Translations under genes and position numbers: made by a program | Part shown: piece by piece, positions 28,243-38,264 of the stretch | Layout of the letters: every line of letters starts with the position of its first letter | Position numbering within the stretch: the first letter of the stretch is position 1 | Notes under the pieces: model-generated | Databases searched by the model: none | Seen by the model: only the letters and a program-made list of their open reading frames with translations | What the model was told of the DNA's origin: nothing | Assembly (NCBI RefSeq): GCF_900115755.1 | Contig: NZ_FOXQ01000012.1 | Span: 96,189 to 160,188 of the forward strand | DNA length: 64,000 nt | Reading direction: 5' to 3' | Source: Parafilimonas terrae | GTDB lineage: Bacteria > Bacteroidota > Bacteroidia > Chitinophagales > Chitinophagaceae

Positions 28243-28299
28243 ATAGTATGTTGTCGGTTCAGACATCTGTAAATATTCAATATTCAACAATACAATATC

Positions 28300-28368
28300 C
28301 AATGTTCAATTAATAGAAGCTAATTGCGTATTCCTGCCCGCCTGGAAGGCGGGGGATATTGAGCATTG
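28300..28368. repeat. REP-like inverted repeat after the thiolase gene
   Basis: An outer inverted pair, CAATGTTCAAT (28300-28310) and ATTGAGCATTG (28358-28368) with one mismatch, encloses a perfect hairpin CCCGCC-TGGAA-GGCGGG at 28337-28353. It lies between two convergent genes and could serve as a terminator, but it has no T-tract. It looks like an intergenic repeat of the REP kind. Confidence 0.5.
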
Positions 28369-28421
28369 ATTATTTATAGCTGATTTACACAGCTTAAGTA
28401 TGCTATATAAATTTATTATGA

Positions 28422-28883
28422 TTACCGCAGCGTTTCAAATACATGTTTTGCGGTGCTCCAGAATTCATCCAGTGCTGTAATGCGGGGCTTAAAAAATGAA
28501 ATAAGTAACGGCCAGTCTTCCCGCTTAAAAATACTTACTTTATATAGTTCGGTATAAATACGGCTAATGCATTTCCCCTGCTCATCATTCGTATGTAATT
28601 GCCATGTCCATTCTTCATTTAATGCATTACTTAATAAAGCATGCATTTGCTCAAATTGCTCATAATACAAAGCCTGCAGGCCCGCATCTTTATGCGTTAG
28701 TTCTATTGCTATATATGCCTTTTTATTATCAGCCTGCATCCTGAAATAAATATCTTTTTCACCGGTTTTATAATTTATCCAGTTTATCCGTTCTCCTTCA
28801 GCAGAAAGAACAGGTTGCATATACTGTCCAAAGGCTGTCCAGAATTGTTGTTTTAACTGAGCGGATTCTTGCTTCGAATACAT
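28422..28883 (-). CDS. DUF4268 domain-containing protein
   Basis: The 153-residue protein matches stand-alone DUF4268 proteins of Bacteroidota. It starts near a FWTAFGQYMQPVLSAEGERINWINYKTG block and ends with a conserved TALDEFWSTAKHVFETLR. In other bacteria the domain is found at the C-terminus of PD-(D/E)XK nuclease-like proteins, but the short version has no assigned role and no catalytic motif I can identify. It is on the same strand as rpoB, 99 bases downstream and beyond a strong terminator, so it is probably transcribed separately. Confidence 0.8.
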   Translation of the reverse strand: MYSKQESAQLKQQFWTAFGQYMQPVLSAEGERINWINYKTGEKDIYFRMQADNKKAYIAIELTHKDAGLQALYYEQFEQMHALLSNALNEEWTWQLHTNDEQGKCISRIYTELYKVSIFKREDWPLLISFFKPRITALDEFWSTAKHVFETLR

Positions 28884-28929
28884 GAAAAAGATATTTTAAG
28901 GTTTACAGGTAAGACAAAATAGTGCAGAT

Positions 28930-28961
28930 AAAAAAGGCTGTTTCTTTTCAGAAACAGCCTT
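28930..28961 (-). terminator. Rho-independent terminator of rpoB
   Basis: A perfect 12-bp stem, AAGGCTGTTTCT (28934-28945) with AGAAACAGCCTT (28950-28961), has a 4-nt loop. On the minus strand it is followed by a T-tract (28930-28935). It lies 22 bases after the rpoB stop codon and closes the transcript there. Confidence 0.9.
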
Positions 28962-28982
28962 AAGCATATAAAAGTTGTGCAC

Positions 28983-31900
28983 TTATTCAAATCTTAAATC
29001 CAAACCTAAGCCGCGTAACTCATGCACCAATACATTGAATGATTCAGGAACACCGGCCCTGGTAATATTATCACCTTTTACAATAGCCTCGTATGTTTTT
29101 GCACGGCCAATAATATCATCAGATTTAATGGTGAGCAATTCCTGCAGGATGTTGGCAGCACCATAAGCTTCAAGTGCCCAAACTTCCATTTCACCAAAAC
29201 GCTGACCACCAAACTGTGCTTTACCACCCAGCGGCTGCTGTGTAATTAAGCTGTAAGGCCCAATGGAACGTGCGTGCATCTTATCATCAACCATGTGGTG
29301 TAATTTAAGCATGTAAATAACACCCACCGTAGCTTTCTGGTGAAAACGTTCGCCGGTTTCGCCATCGTACAGGTAAGTATGACCCATTGACGGAAGACCT
29401 GCATCTTTACATTTCTGCTCAATTTCATCTGTTGAAGCACCGTCAAATATCGGCGTTGCAAACTTGGCACCTATCTTCTTGCCAACCCAGCCAAGAATCG
29501 TTTCATAAATCTGGCCGAGGTTCATACGGCTTGGTACACCAAGCGGGTTCAGCACAATATCAACCGGGGTGCCATCTTCCATAAACGGCATGTCTTCATC
29601 GCGAACAATTTTGGCAACAATACCTTTATTTCCGTGGCGGCCCGCCATTTTATCGCCCACTTTCAGCTTACGTTTTACAGCGAGGTAAACTTTAGCCAGT
29701 TTCAATACGCCTGCAGGCAATTCATCACCTATGGAGATATTGAACTTTTCTCGTTTGTAGCGGCCCAGTTCTTCGTTGTATTTTATATTGTAGTTGTGTA
29801 ATAAGCGGTTGATTAACTCATCAACTTCTGCATCGCCTGTCCAACCCAGCGGGTTTACATTCTGGTAATCAATAGAACCAAGGTTCTTTGCATTGAACTT
29901 AGCTGTTTTGCCAATCAGCATTTCGCCAAAATTGTTGGTAACGCCGGCAGAAGATTTGTCTTTCAGAAGCGTTTGCAATTTTTCCAGCAGCACTTCTTTC
30001 TGGTCGTCCACATTCTTTTCATGAACTTTCTCTACTTTTTCAAGCAAAGCTTTTTCACGCACTTTACCATTTTTATCTTTCTTGGCACGCTGGAAAAGCT
30101 TTTTATCAATCACCACACCCTCTGTTCCGTTAGGCGCTTTTAAAGAAGCGTCTTTAGCATCGCCGGCTTTATCACCGAAGATAGCGCGTAACAATTTTTC
30201 TTCGGGCGTAGGATCGCTTTCACCTTTAGGTGTGATCTTACCGATAAGAATATCGCCTTCGCGTACATGAGCGCCAATGCGTATAATACCATTTTCATCA
30301 AGGTCTTTGGTAGCCTCTTCAGAAACGTTTGGAATATCCGGCGTTAATTCTTCTTCACCAAGCTTGGTATCACGTACTTCCAGCTCAAATTCATCAATAT
30401 GGATTGAAGTGAAAATATCATCGCGAACCACTCTTTCATTTATAACAATGGCATCTTCAAAATTGTAACCTTTCCACGGCATAAATGCTACCTGCAGGTT
30501 ACGGCCTAATGCAAGTTCCCCATCTTTTGTAGCATAACCTTCAGTAAGGAAGTCGCCGTTTTTCACCACCTGGCCTTTCTTTACAGCAGGCCTTAGAATG
30601 ATGGAAGTTGATTGGTTTGTTTTGATGAATTTGGTCAAACGGTATTTTACCAGGTCATCTTCAAAGCTTACCAGCCTGTCAAGGTCATTACGTTTGTAAC
30701 GAACATGAATTTCTTTAGCATCAACATATTCAACCACACCATCACCATCTGCGTGTATCTGGATACGGGCATCGCGGGCAGCTTTTCCTTCCAAACCCGT
30801 ACCTACGATTGGCGCTTCAGGATTGATTAACGGAACTGCCTGGCGTTGCATGTTCGATCCCATTAATGCACGGTTGGCATCATCATGCTCCAGGAATGGA
30901 ATCAGCGAAGCACTTAAACCAACGATCTGGTTTGGTGCAACGTCCATATATTCAACTTCTTCCTTTTCAAGAATAGGGAAATCGCCCGTTTGGCGGCTTG
31001 CAATCCTGTCTTCAACAAAGTTTCCTTTATCATCAAGCGGTACATTATTCTGTGCAATCTTGGCGGTATCTTCTTCTTCGGCACTCAGGTAAGTAAGCTT
31101 TTTCATATCCACTTTACCATCATTTACTTTATGGTAAGGGGTTTCGATAAAGCCCATTTCATTAATGCGCGCATGCACACAGAGCGTAGAAATTAAACCA
31201 ATGTTTGGTCCTTCCGGAGTTTCAATTGTACACAAACGGCCATAATGCGAATAGTGCACGTCACGAACCTCAAAGCCTGCACGCTCACGGCTTAAACCAC
31301 CGGGGCCGAGGGCAGAAATACGGCGTTTGTGGGTAATTTCTGAAAGCGGGTTAGTTTGATCGAGGAACTGCGATAACTGCGATGTACCGAAGAATGAGTT
31401 GATAACGGAAGAAAGCGTTCTTGCGTTGATCAAATCAACCGGGGTAAATACTTCATTATCACGCACGTTCATTCTTTCACGAATGGTACGGGCCATACGT
31501 GCCAAACCAACGCCGAATTGCGCATACAATTGTTCACCAACTGTACGAACGCGGCGATTGCTCAAATGGTCAATATCATCAATTTCTGCTTTCGCATTGG
31601 TTAAGCGAACGAGATATTTAATGATTTCGATGATGTCTTCGCGTGTTAAAACTTTTGTTTCAAGTTTAGTGGTTACCTCTAATTTCCGGTTGATTTTATA
31701 GCGGCCAACTTCACCCAGATCATAACGTTTATCGCTGAAGAATAATTTATCAATAATACCACGTGCAGTTTCGTTATCCGGAGCATCAGCGCCGCGTAAC
31801 TGGCGGTAAATATGCTGAACGGCTTCCAGTTCACTGTTAGAGGTATCTTTGTTTAATGTGTTATATATAATTGCGTAATCGCCGCCTACATCTTCTTTCT

Positions 31901-32786
31901 GAATAAAAATGCTTTTAACATCGAGTTCAGCAATCATTTCAATGGCATCTTCATCCAGCACTGTATCGCGTTCCATCACAATTTCATTACGCTCGATGGA
32001 AACTACTTCACCGGTATCTTCATCCACGAAATCTTCCACCCAGGTCCTTAATACACGGGCTGCCAGTTTTTTGCCAACATAAGCCTGTAAAGTTTTCTTA
32101 TCAGCCTTTACTTCATCAGCCATCCCGAAAAGTTCAAGAATGTCTTTATCGGTTTCATAACCGATAGAACGCAATAAAGTTGTAACCGGAAATTTTTTCT
32201 TACGGTCGATGTAAGCGTACATTACATTATTAATGTCTGTAGCAAATTCCATCCAGGCACCTTTGAACGGGATTACCCTTGCAGAGTAAATTTTTGTACC
32301 GTTGGGGTGAACAGACTGGCCGAAAAATACACCAGGTGAACGGTGTAACTGGGAAACCACCACGCGTTCAGCGCCGTTAATAACAAATGTACCGCGGGGC
32401 GTCATATAAGGAATATTTCCAAGGAACACATCCTGAACGATGGTCTGGAAATCAACGTGCTCTTCATCGTTACAGCTTAAACGCAGTTTTGCTTTAAGCG
32501 GAACAGCATAGGTGAGCCCGCGTTCCATACACTCTTCGATGGTGTAACGTGGCGGGTCTATGAAATAATCCAGGAATTCCAGCACGAAGATGTTGCGGGT
32601 GTCAGTGATAGGAAAATTTTCCTTAAACACTTTAAACAGCCCTTCGTTATTACGTTTATCAGGCGTGGTTTCTAACTGGAAAAAATCTCTGAATGACTCT
32701 AATTGAATATCCAATAAATCGGGAGACTCAGCAAGGTTTTTTGTTTTACCAAAGCTGACTCTGTTTTGCAATTTAGTTGATGACAT
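28983..32786 (-). CDS. rpoB: DNA-directed RNA polymerase subunit beta
   Basis: This is the beta subunit of RNA polymerase, 1267 residues, the normal length in Bacteroidota. The rifampicin-region segment [33 protein letters not shown] is complete in its hallmark residues. Other blocks include [12 protein letters not shown] and the C-terminal [24 protein letters not shown]. The ATG at 32786 gives [14 protein letters not shown]. The odd point is the context. In nearly all bacteria rpoB is followed directly by rpoC and preceded by rplL. Here a terminator and a DUF4268 gene follow, and an unrelated sigma-factor operon lies upstream. The gene seems complete and has a promoter of its own. Confidence 0.98.
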   Translation of the reverse strand: MSSTKLQNRVSFGKTKNLAESPDLLDIQLESFRDFFQLETTPDKRNNEGLFKVFKENFPITDTRNIFVLEFLDYFIDPPRYTIEECMERGLTYAVPLKAKLRLSCNDEEHVDFQTIVQDVFLGNIPYMTPRGTFVINGAERVVVSQLHRSPGVFFGQSVHPNGTKIYSARVIPFKGAWMEFATDINNVMYAYIDRKKKFPVTTLLRSIGYETDKDILELFGMADEVKADKKTLQAYVGKKLAARVLRTWVEDFVDEDTGEVVSIERNEIVMERDTVLDEDAIEMIAELDVKSIFIQKEDVGGDYAIIYNTLNKDTSNSELEAVQHIYRQLRGADAPDNETARGIIDKLFFSDKRYDLGEVGRYKINRKLEVTTKLETKVLTREDIIEIIKYLVRLTNAKAEIDDIDHLSNRRVRTVGEQLYAQFGVGLARMARTIRERMNVRDNEVFTPVDLINARTLSSVINSFFGTSQLSQFLDQTNPLSEITHKRRISALGPGGLSRERAGFEVRDVHYSHYGRLCTIETPEGPNIGLISTLCVHARINEMGFIETPYHKVNDGKVDMKKLTYLSAEEEDTAKIAQNNVPLDDKGNFVEDRIASRQTGDFPILEKEEVEYMDVAPNQIVGLSASLIPFLEHDDANRALMGSNMQRQAVPLINPEAPIVGTGLEGKAARDARIQIHADGDGVVEYVDAKEIHVRYKRNDLDRLVSFEDDLVKYRLTKFIKTNQSTSIILRPAVKKGQVVKNGDFLTEGYATKDGELALGRNLQVAFMPWKGYNFEDAIVINERVVRDDIFTSIHIDEFELEVRDTKLGEEELTPDIPNVSEEATKDLDENGIIRIGAHVREGDILIGKITPKGESDPTPEEKLLRAIFGDKAGDAKDASLKAPNGTEGVVIDKKLFQRAKKDKNGKVREKALLEKVEKVHEKNVDDQKEVLLEKLQTLLKDKSSAGVTNNFGEMLIGKTAKFNAKNLGSIDYQNVNPLGWTGDAEVDELINRLLHNYNIKYNEELGRYKREKFNISIGDELPAGVLKLAKVYLAVKRKLKVGDKMAGRHGNKGIVAKIVRDEDMPFMEDGTPVDIVLNPLGVPSRMNLGQIYETILGWVGKKIGAKFATPIFDGASTDEIEQKCKDAGLPSMGHTYLYDGETGERFHQKATVGVIYMLKLHHMVDDKMHARSIGPYSLITQQPLGGKAQFGGQRFGEMEVWALEAYGAANILQELLTIKSDDIIGRAKTYEAIVKGDNITRAGVPESFNVLVHELRGLGLDLRFE

Positions 32787-32912
32787 ATCTTAATTGATAG
32801 TTTTTCCGGAAAAATAAAATGGGACAGAACTTACGGGTTCTTAAGGCATTAAAAAGCAAACAATTAATTAACCTCACTGCCGCTTTTAGCCAACTGCCCA
32901 AATAAAGGACGG

Positions 32913-32920
32913 CAAAGGTA
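32913..32920 (-). promoter_or_regulatory. Candidate -7 promoter element of rpoB
   Basis: The minus strand reads TACCTTTG, an exact TAnnTTTG match, with a TTTC 17 bases upstream as a weak -33 box. It would give a leader of about 120 bases before the rpoB ATG. Confidence 0.45.
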
Positions 32921-33137
32921 AGTATAATACTGAAAATGAAAGTAAAATTTTAAATGTGGAATGAATCCGCGAAGTTAAAAAAATTATAATTAAAATTTTC
33001 ATCAATGCTATTAAACTTTAAAAGTTAATCCTGACTTAACCTTAAAGCCAAAACTTATCCCCTTAAACTGATTAATAATCAAATACAGATAGTGCATCTC
33101 GCTTTTGATCTAAGCAGTCACTTATAATAATATTTAC

Positions 33138-33167
33138 AAAAAAGGCCTGCCCTAAAAAGAGCTGGCC
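33138..33167 (-). terminator. Possible terminator of the ECF sigma operon
   Basis: An imperfect stem of the GGCC..GGCC type (33144-33167) is followed on the minus strand by six T residues (33138-33143), 37 bases after the end of the Spy-like gene. Two mismatches in the stem lower the certainty. Confidence 0.4.
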
Positions 33168-33203
33168 GTTGCTAACCTATGAAAAACACCAAGTTAAATA
33201 TAA

Positions 33204-33710
33204 TTAAAACCGCGAATTGGGTTTTCGTTTATTATTCGTTTTGTTTGGCTTACTATTAGAATTATTTTCCTTTTTTGGGCGCTGCAACTGATTTTGAGCC
33301 GGTTTACCTTGTGATTGCTTTTGCTGGCGGTTTCTTAGCTCATTTCGCAGGGCGTTATTAAACTGCTTATCAGTGGTGTAAACTTTGTTTACACGCTGGC
33401 TATTGTTTCCTAAAACCTTTCTAAAGTTTCCTTTATAACGCTCCTTAATTTCAACAACCTTCTTTTCGAATGCAACTTCATCGTCAGGGTATCGGTTCCT
33501 TGCCTGCCTGATTTCGTTAACATAGTTATTATATACGGGCCAAAAACGCTGCGCTTCTTGCGGTGTGAGATTTAATTCGCGGGTCATATAACCCATTTTT
33601 ACCACCTCTACCCTGTTATTATCATCTCCATCAGAAGATTGCGCAAGGCAAAAATAACTATGGAAGCATAAAAACAACAATAATGTAAATATTTTTTTCA
33701 TGATTCTCAT
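33204..33710 (-). CDS. Spy/CpxP-like periplasmic protein
   Basis: This 168-residue exported protein begins after three residues with MKKIFTLLLFLCF and a signal peptide ending CLAQ. The mature part is helical and charged and contains LTPQEAQRFWPVYNNY, close to the LTxxQ motif region of Spy/CpxP and heavy-metal-sensor-like proteins. It ends in a low-complexity Lys/Asn/Arg/Pro tail. It is the third gene of a sigma factor and anti-sigma unit, starting 2 bases after the preceding stop, and may act as a periplasmic chaperone or feedback sensor. No enzymatic motif is visible. Confidence 0.7.
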   Translation of the reverse strand: MRIMKKIFTLLLFLCFHSYFCLAQSSDGDDNNRVEVVKMGYMTRELNLTPQEAQRFWPVYNNYVNEIRQARNRYPDDEVAFEKKVVEIKERYKGNFRKVLGNNSQRVNKVYTTDKQFNNALRNELRNRQQKQSQGKPAQNQLQRPKKENNSNSKPNKTNNKRKPNSRF

Positions 33711-33712
33711 CT

Positions 33713-34564
33713 TTATATACCCTCTTCTTTTTTCAAGTCCTCTCCTTCATTTAAATATTGCCGTATCTCATCGTCGGGTATATCTTTTATAAGGATCTGT
33801 ATGTCTGTATTTTGATTTTGAGGCTGATAATCTGCGCCTACGCCCGTAAAAACAGCCATACTGTTGTTTTCATTAAGGTAGGACTCAATTTCAGAATCGC
33901 TTATATCCGCTAATTGCTGCTGAATATCAGCTTTTGCTGCGGCAGCAACAGGCTGCGTAATTTGGGCAGGCCTTGTGTTATTCCCTGAAATAAAAAAATA
34001 TCCGCCTCCAAACAAAACAGCTCCTATGCAGGCTGCAGCCGCATAATTTATCCATCTGCGGGGTTTGCTGCCAATAGAAATTATTTTAGCTGACGGTTCA
34101 TTTTTACCCGCATATTTTAAAGGAGCAAGCTCATCAAAATATTTTGGAGGCAGCGAATACAGGTTCTCTCTTGATATGGTATTCAATAAAGGAGAAATCT
34201 CTTCCAGTTCCTGCTTTACATCATTATTTTTTTGGGCTTTTATCTTTTCGATTACCTTGTTAGCAAATTCATCAAAGTATCCGTCAGGAACTCCAAAAAC
34301 CTCTCGTTTGCTGCCTGGCAACTGCAGAGAAGGAGCATTTATTTTATCAAGAATTATATCGGGAAAATTTTCAAAATAATTTTCAGGCACCGTATAAGGA
34401 TTAACAGCAGTTAGTTCACTTACAAAAATATTAGCTATTACATGAGAAGAAAGATTACTAAAATAACCTTCCGGCACCGAATAATAATTTTCGTTGTTTG
34501 CCTGTATCAATGTTGCAGCACCGGCTTCTTTTAATTCATTTAATATGTTAATATTTGTCTGCAT
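33713..34564 (-). CDS. Probable anti-sigma factor with four VPxxYF repeats and one TM helix
   Basis: I start at the ATG at 34564 (283 residues); a GTG directly before it is also in frame. The cytoplasmic half carries four copies of a short motif: YSVPEGYF (28-35), YTVPENYF (57-64), FGVPDGYF (90-97) and YSLPPKYF (136-143), each followed by an acidic helix. A single transmembrane helix lies near 174-194. The outer part ends with two related stretches, DISDSEIESYLNEN and DIPDDEIRQYLNEG. No classical zinc anti-sigma motif is visible. Its position between an ECF sigma factor and a periplasmic Spy-like protein makes an anti-sigma role likely; that is inference. Confidence 0.65.
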   Translation of the reverse strand: MQTNINILNELKEAGAATLIQANNENYYSVPEGYFSNLSSHVIANIFVSELTAVNPYTVPENYFENFPDIILDKINAPSLQLPGSKREVFGVPDGYFDEFANKVIEKIKAQKNNDVKQELEEISPLLNTISRENLYSLPPKYFDELAPLKYAGKNEPSAKIISIGSKPRRWINYAAAACIGAVLFGGGYFFISGNNTRPAQITQPVAAAAKADIQQQLADISDSEIESYLNENNSMAVFTGVGADYQPQNQNTDIQILIKDIPDDEIRQYLNEGEDLKKEEGI

Positions 34565-34597
34565 CACTTTTTTTTGACCCTTATATAGCTAAACCGT

Positions 34598-35143
34598 TTA
34601 ATTATTTTTAATAAATTCCTCTATTTTTTTTACTGCATGATGGTAACTTGCCTTCAAAGCACCTTCGCTGGTTTCTAAAATCCGGCTCATTTCCTCGTAA
34701 GGCATCTCATCATAATATCTTAAATTAAAAACAAGTCGTTGTTTTTCAGGCAATTGCTGTATGGCCAATTGAAGTTTCCACTCCAAGCGGTTGGCGTCAA
34801 AATTCTTATCAGCTACAACCTTATTGGCCAGACCGCTTTCAACATCGCTGAGGCTAACAGCGCTTTTTTTCTTCTGTTGTTCAAGAAACGTGAGGCTTTC
34901 ATTGGCTGCTATACGATATAACCATGTATAAAGCTGGCTGTCTTCCCTGAAATTTTCGAGGCCGTTCCACACCTTTATAAAAACATTTTGCAGCACGTCG
35001 TTGGCATCATCATGGTCTATTACCATTCTGCGCACATGCCAATATAATTTCTCCTGATACTTTTTTATAATAGCTGTAAACGCCCTTTCCTTTGTATCCG
35101 GCTGCCTGAACTGATATAACAAATCCCTATCTTCAATTTGCAT
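34598..35143 (-). CDS. ECF-type RNA polymerase sigma factor
   Basis: This is a 181-residue group 4 sigma factor. Region 2 spans about residues 20-90 (DHDDANDVLQNVFIKVWNGLENFREDSQLYTWLYRIAANE), with the typical DxxQ-like core-binding motif. Region 4 spans about 120-175 (LPEKQRLVFNLRYYDEMPYEEMSRIL, then a helix-turn-helix ending ALKASYHHAVKKIEE). It is the first gene of a three-gene unit with the probable anti-sigma and Spy-like proteins, 33 bases apart from the former. An envelope-stress role is plausible but not shown. Confidence 0.93.
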   Translation of the reverse strand: MQIEDRDLLYQFRQPDTKERAFTAIIKKYQEKLYWHVRRMVIDHDDANDVLQNVFIKVWNGLENFREDSQLYTWLYRIAANESLTFLEQQKKKSAVSLSDVESGLANKVVADKNFDANRLEWKLQLAIQQLPEKQRLVFNLRYYDEMPYEEMSRILETSEGALKASYHHAVKKIEEFIKNN

Positions 35144-35225
35144 GCAGGGTTATTTTAAATAAAAAATTTAAAACCTGTTTGTTTGATAATGCCTTAATTA
35201 AAAAGTTTAATAACAATTATGCTAA

Positions 35226-36281
35226 TTAATTTAAAACGGCATTTTGCGCTTTAATCAGTTCTTCGTCTTCCTTAATCTTAAGCTCCCATTCCCATGCCGT
35301 ACGCATCATATCATCAAGGTCATATTTGACGTCCCAGTTCAAAGCTGATTTCGCAAGATCGTTATTGGCATAAATAGCTACCACATCTCCCGGCCTTCTC
35401 GGGCCTAACCGGTAATTTAGCTTTCTGCCTGACACCTTTTCAAAGGCAGCTATAGCTTCCAGTACTGTTACGCCGTTACCACTTCCCAAATTAAAGACTT
35501 CACAGGCAGATTCATTTTTTTTATTGATGAGGAATTCCAAAGCAAGCGTGTGTGCATGGGCAATATCGCAAACATGAATATAATCACGGATGCAACTGCC
35601 ATCCCGGGTTGGATAGTCTGTGCCATGAACCGTCATTTCCTGGATTTTACCGATGGCACATTGTGTAATGGCCGGAACAAGGTTCTGCGGCCTTCCCAAA
35701 GGCAGCTCACCAATATGTATGGAAGGATGAGCGCCAACCGGGTTAAAATAACGCAGTAATATGGTATTACAAGCCTGCACTTTTGAAAAGTCTTCTACAA
35801 TCGTTTCACCCATTTGCTTGGTGGCGCCGTAAGGAGATTCTGCTTTTTTAGTGGGGGAAGATTCTGTAACCGGTATCTTATCGGGGTTTCCATATACAGT
35901 GCAGGAAGAAGAGAACACAAAATTCGGAATATTAAATTCCTTTGCACATTTAAGGATGTTTACAAGAGAAAACAGGTTATTTTCATAATACATTAATGGC
36001 TCTGCAACGCTTTCGCCAACTGCTTTATAGGCCGCAAAATGTATAATGCCCTGTATATCTTCATTTTCCTGGAAAACAGCACGGGTTTCATCAAAATTTT
36101 TAAGGTCAACATTGTAATTTTTGATTTTGGTACCCGTTATTTTTTCAATGCCATCGAGCAGGTAAGTGCCCGAGCGTGAATTATCGTCAATTGAAATTAC
36201 TTCATAGCCATTTTCCAGCAAATCAACCACGGTATGCGCGCCAATATAGCCGCAACCTCCTGTAACCAGTATTTTTTTCAT
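35226..36281 (-). CDS. galE: UDP-glucose 4-epimerase
   Basis: GalE interconverts UDP-glucose and UDP-galactose. The 351-residue protein has the NAD-binding motif TGGCGYIGAHTVVDLL at the N-terminus. The catalytic serine and tyrosine segments are SSSCTVYGNPDKIP and PYGATKQMGE, and RYFNPVGAHPSIHIGE follows. The last is the usual GalE substrate loop. It follows the PiT gene on the same strand with a 30-base gap, so it may be co-transcribed with phosphate uptake, though no functional link is evident. No gal operon genes are adjacent. Confidence 0.95.
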   Translation of the reverse strand: MKKILVTGGCGYIGAHTVVDLLENGYEVISIDDNSRSGTYLLDGIEKITGTKIKNYNVDLKNFDETRAVFQENEDIQGIIHFAAYKAVGESVAEPLMYYENNLFSLVNILKCAKEFNIPNFVFSSSCTVYGNPDKIPVTESSPTKKAESPYGATKQMGETIVEDFSKVQACNTILLRYFNPVGAHPSIHIGELPLGRPQNLVPAITQCAIGKIQEMTVHGTDYPTRDGSCIRDYIHVCDIAHAHTLALEFLINKKNESACEVFNLGSGNGVTVLEAIAAFEKVSGRKLNYRLGPRRPGDVVAIYANNDLAKSALNWDVKYDLDDMMRTAWEWELKIKEDEELIKAQNAVLN

Positions 36282-36311
36282 AGTAAAAAATATGGTTGCA
36301 AAATAATGAAA

Positions 36312-37451
36312 CTAAGCAGAAAAGAGATGGAAGAACCAATATAATCCTGCCGCTAACAGTGCACTTACAGGTATAGTTAATATCCAGGCCCAAACGAGGT
36401 TTATAGTTATACCCCAGCGAACAGCACTTAAACGTTTGGTGGCGCCAACGCCTACTATGGAACCTGCGATTGTATGCGTAGTACTTACAGGGGCTCCCAG
36501 ATTGGCAGCAGTAAATAAGGTAATAGCACCGGCAGTTTCAGCCATTACACCTTCAAGGGGCGTAACTTTGGTAATTCTTGAACCCATTGTTTTCACAATT
36601 CTCCACCCGCCGCTCATGGTGCCAAGACCAATGGCCGTATAACACATAAAAGGCACCCATGAAGGTATCTGGCTAATATCAGGAATTACATTTTCAGCTA
36701 CCATAGCAGCGCCGATAATCCCAATAACTTTTTGCGCATCACTTCCGCCATGCCCAATACTGAAAGTGGCAGAAGAAACCAATTGCAGCCGTTTGTACAT
36801 ATTAGTGGTTCTGGCAGCAGTTTCGCCCCTGAAATGATTATAAAAATAAGATGCAAGAAAAATAATGCCCAATGCCAATAATCCCCAAAACTCGAAAGGC
36901 TTTTTAAAGTGAATGAATACGAGACAGATTGTTAATGTAGCAACGATTATCGATATTTTAAGCCAAAAGTTTCTTTGTATTGTTACCAGTGTTATGAACA
37001 TGGATATGATCATGCCGATTACAGGGGCCAACAAAATGAAAAGTATAGTAAGGCTTATACCGCCGTTTAAAGACCAGTTAATGCTGTCAAAACCTGAATG
37101 TGCAACAGCTGCGCCCGCAAACCCGCCGATTAATGTGTGGGATGATGAGGAAGGAATGCCATACCACCAGGTAAGCAAATTCCAGATAATGGATGCTATA
37201 ACGCCTGCCAGCACCACGGTTAAATCGTATGAGCCGCTGTTTACAGTTTTTGCTACTGTGTTAGCCACTTCATGGTCGCGGAAAATAAAATAGGCAACAA
37301 AGTTGAAAAACGCCGCCCATATCACTGCCTGGAATGGCGTGAGCACTTTTGTGGATACAATGGTGGCAATGGAATTTGCTGCATCATGAAACCCGTTAAT
37401 ATAATCGAATAATACTGCAAGGATTATGATTACAATTAATAATGTGGACAT
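36312..37451 (-). CDS. PiT family inorganic phosphate transporter
   Basis: The 379-residue protein is a low-affinity phosphate symporter. It carries the two PiT signature repeats: FDYINGFHDAANSIATIVSTKVLTP at the N-terminus and, in the second half, GAPVSTTHTIAGSIVGVG. Further features are YGIPSSSSHTLIGGFAG and GGSDAQKVIGI, with about ten membrane segments. It lies 28 bases downstream of the DUF47 gene, the classic pairing. The DUF47 protein is taken to regulate or assist the transporter. Confidence 0.95.
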   Translation of the reverse strand: MSTLLIVIIILAVLFDYINGFHDAANSIATIVSTKVLTPFQAVIWAAFFNFVAYFIFRDHEVANTVAKTVNSGSYDLTVVLAGVIASIIWNLLTWWYGIPSSSSHTLIGGFAGAAVAHSGFDSINWSLNGGISLTILFILLAPVIGMIISMFITLVTIQRNFWLKISIIVATLTICLVFIHFKKPFEFWGLLALGIIFLASYFYNHFRGETAARTTNMYKRLQLVSSATFSIGHGGSDAQKVIGIIGAAMVAENVIPDISQIPSWVPFMCYTAIGLGTMSGGWRIVKTMGSRITKVTPLEGVMAETAGAITLFTAANLGAPVSTTHTIAGSIVGVGATKRLSAVRWGITINLVWAWILTIPVSALLAAGLYWFFHLFSA

Positions 37452-37479
37452 GCGATAGGATAAGTTTCGTTTAAATAAC

Positions 37480-38127
37480 TTAAGAATACTTGATAATGAT
37501 GGTTTCTATCGCATTGCCTGCATCTTCACATTTATCGGTTGCTGTTTCCATGGCATGATAAACTTCCCTTTTCTTTATTAGCATCTTTATATCCTGTTCA
37601 AGATCAAAAAGGCGCTCAACGCTTAAATCATAAATATCATCCGCCTGGTTTTCTATGCTGTTTATTTTAACCAATGCTGTTGTCATAGCCTGCAGGTCCC
37701 GCATATTTCGCAAACCCCGCACAGCGGTTTTTAATTCCTGCACCCCAAACGAAATAAGGTTAGCCAGTTTAATTATGCCTTCATCGTCGTTTGTAATATT
37801 ATAAAAGGTCATGCGCTTTGCCGAAGCATAGATATAATCGGCAACATCATCAAGCGCAGTAGCCAGAAAATGAATGTCTTCCCGGTCAAAAGGGGTTATA
37901 AACGTTCTGCCAAGCTCTGTATAAATACGGTGTGTAATGTCATCGTTTTTATGCTCTGCATTTTCAATTTCACTTAATATAGCAAACCGCTTATCCCGTT
38001 CCCTTTCTACAATAAGTTTCTTTAGCAGCTCGCCCATCTCATAAACCGTATCAACAACTTCTTCAAAAAGTGAATAAAAAATCCTGTCCTTAGGCTGAAA
38101 AATTTTCATGAAGGAATTAAATGCCAT
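37480..38127 (-). CDS. DUF47 (PhoU-like) family protein, partner of PiT
   Basis: The 215-residue helical protein belongs to the DUF47/TIGR00153 family, related to PhoU. Repeated acidic and Glu-Asn-containing helices are seen, for example SEIENAEHKNDDITHRIYTELGRTFITPFDREDIHFLA, which is a family hallmark with metal-binding acidic residues. It immediately precedes the PiT gene in transcription order and likely modulates it. No membrane segments are present. Confidence 0.92.
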   Translation of the reverse strand: MAFNSFMKIFQPKDRIFYSLFEEVVDTVYEMGELLKKLIVERERDKRFAILSEIENAEHKNDDITHRIYTELGRTFITPFDREDIHFLATALDDVADYIYASAKRMTFYNITNDDEGIIKLANLISFGVQELKTAVRGLRNMRDLQAMTTALVKINSIENQADDIYDLSVERLFDLEQDIKMLIKKREVYHAMETATDKCEDAGNAIETIIIKYS

Positions 38128-38264
38128 AGCTCAGTTTTTGCAAAAATGAAGGAATACATGCCATCCCGCCCGCAATATTGAATTGGTAATAATTTCTTAA
38201 CATTAGCAAATTAATACACATTCACCACAAAACTTAAAATCGGGGAACTTTCTAAGGATATGTA

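Larger units (their letters stand above)
32787..33203. other. 417-base non-coding region upstream of rpoB
   Basis: No ORF with protein-like content is seen. It holds a promoter box for rpoB at 32913-32920, a short hairpin AGAAC/GTTCT at 32826-32841 inside the rpoB leader, and near the other end a probable terminator for the sigma-factor operon at 33138-33167. The part between 32940 and 33110 is AT-rich and featureless. It contains no trace of rplL or rplJ. Confidence 0.6.

Noticed and set aside
27582..28280. 232-residue frame opposite the thiolase gene
   Set aside because: It is the antisense shadow of a clear thiolase gene and its translation has no protein-like domain.
28422..28883. DUF4268 protein as a restriction nuclease
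   Set aside because: The PD-(D/E)XK catalytic motif is not visible and no methylase or specificity gene is adjacent.
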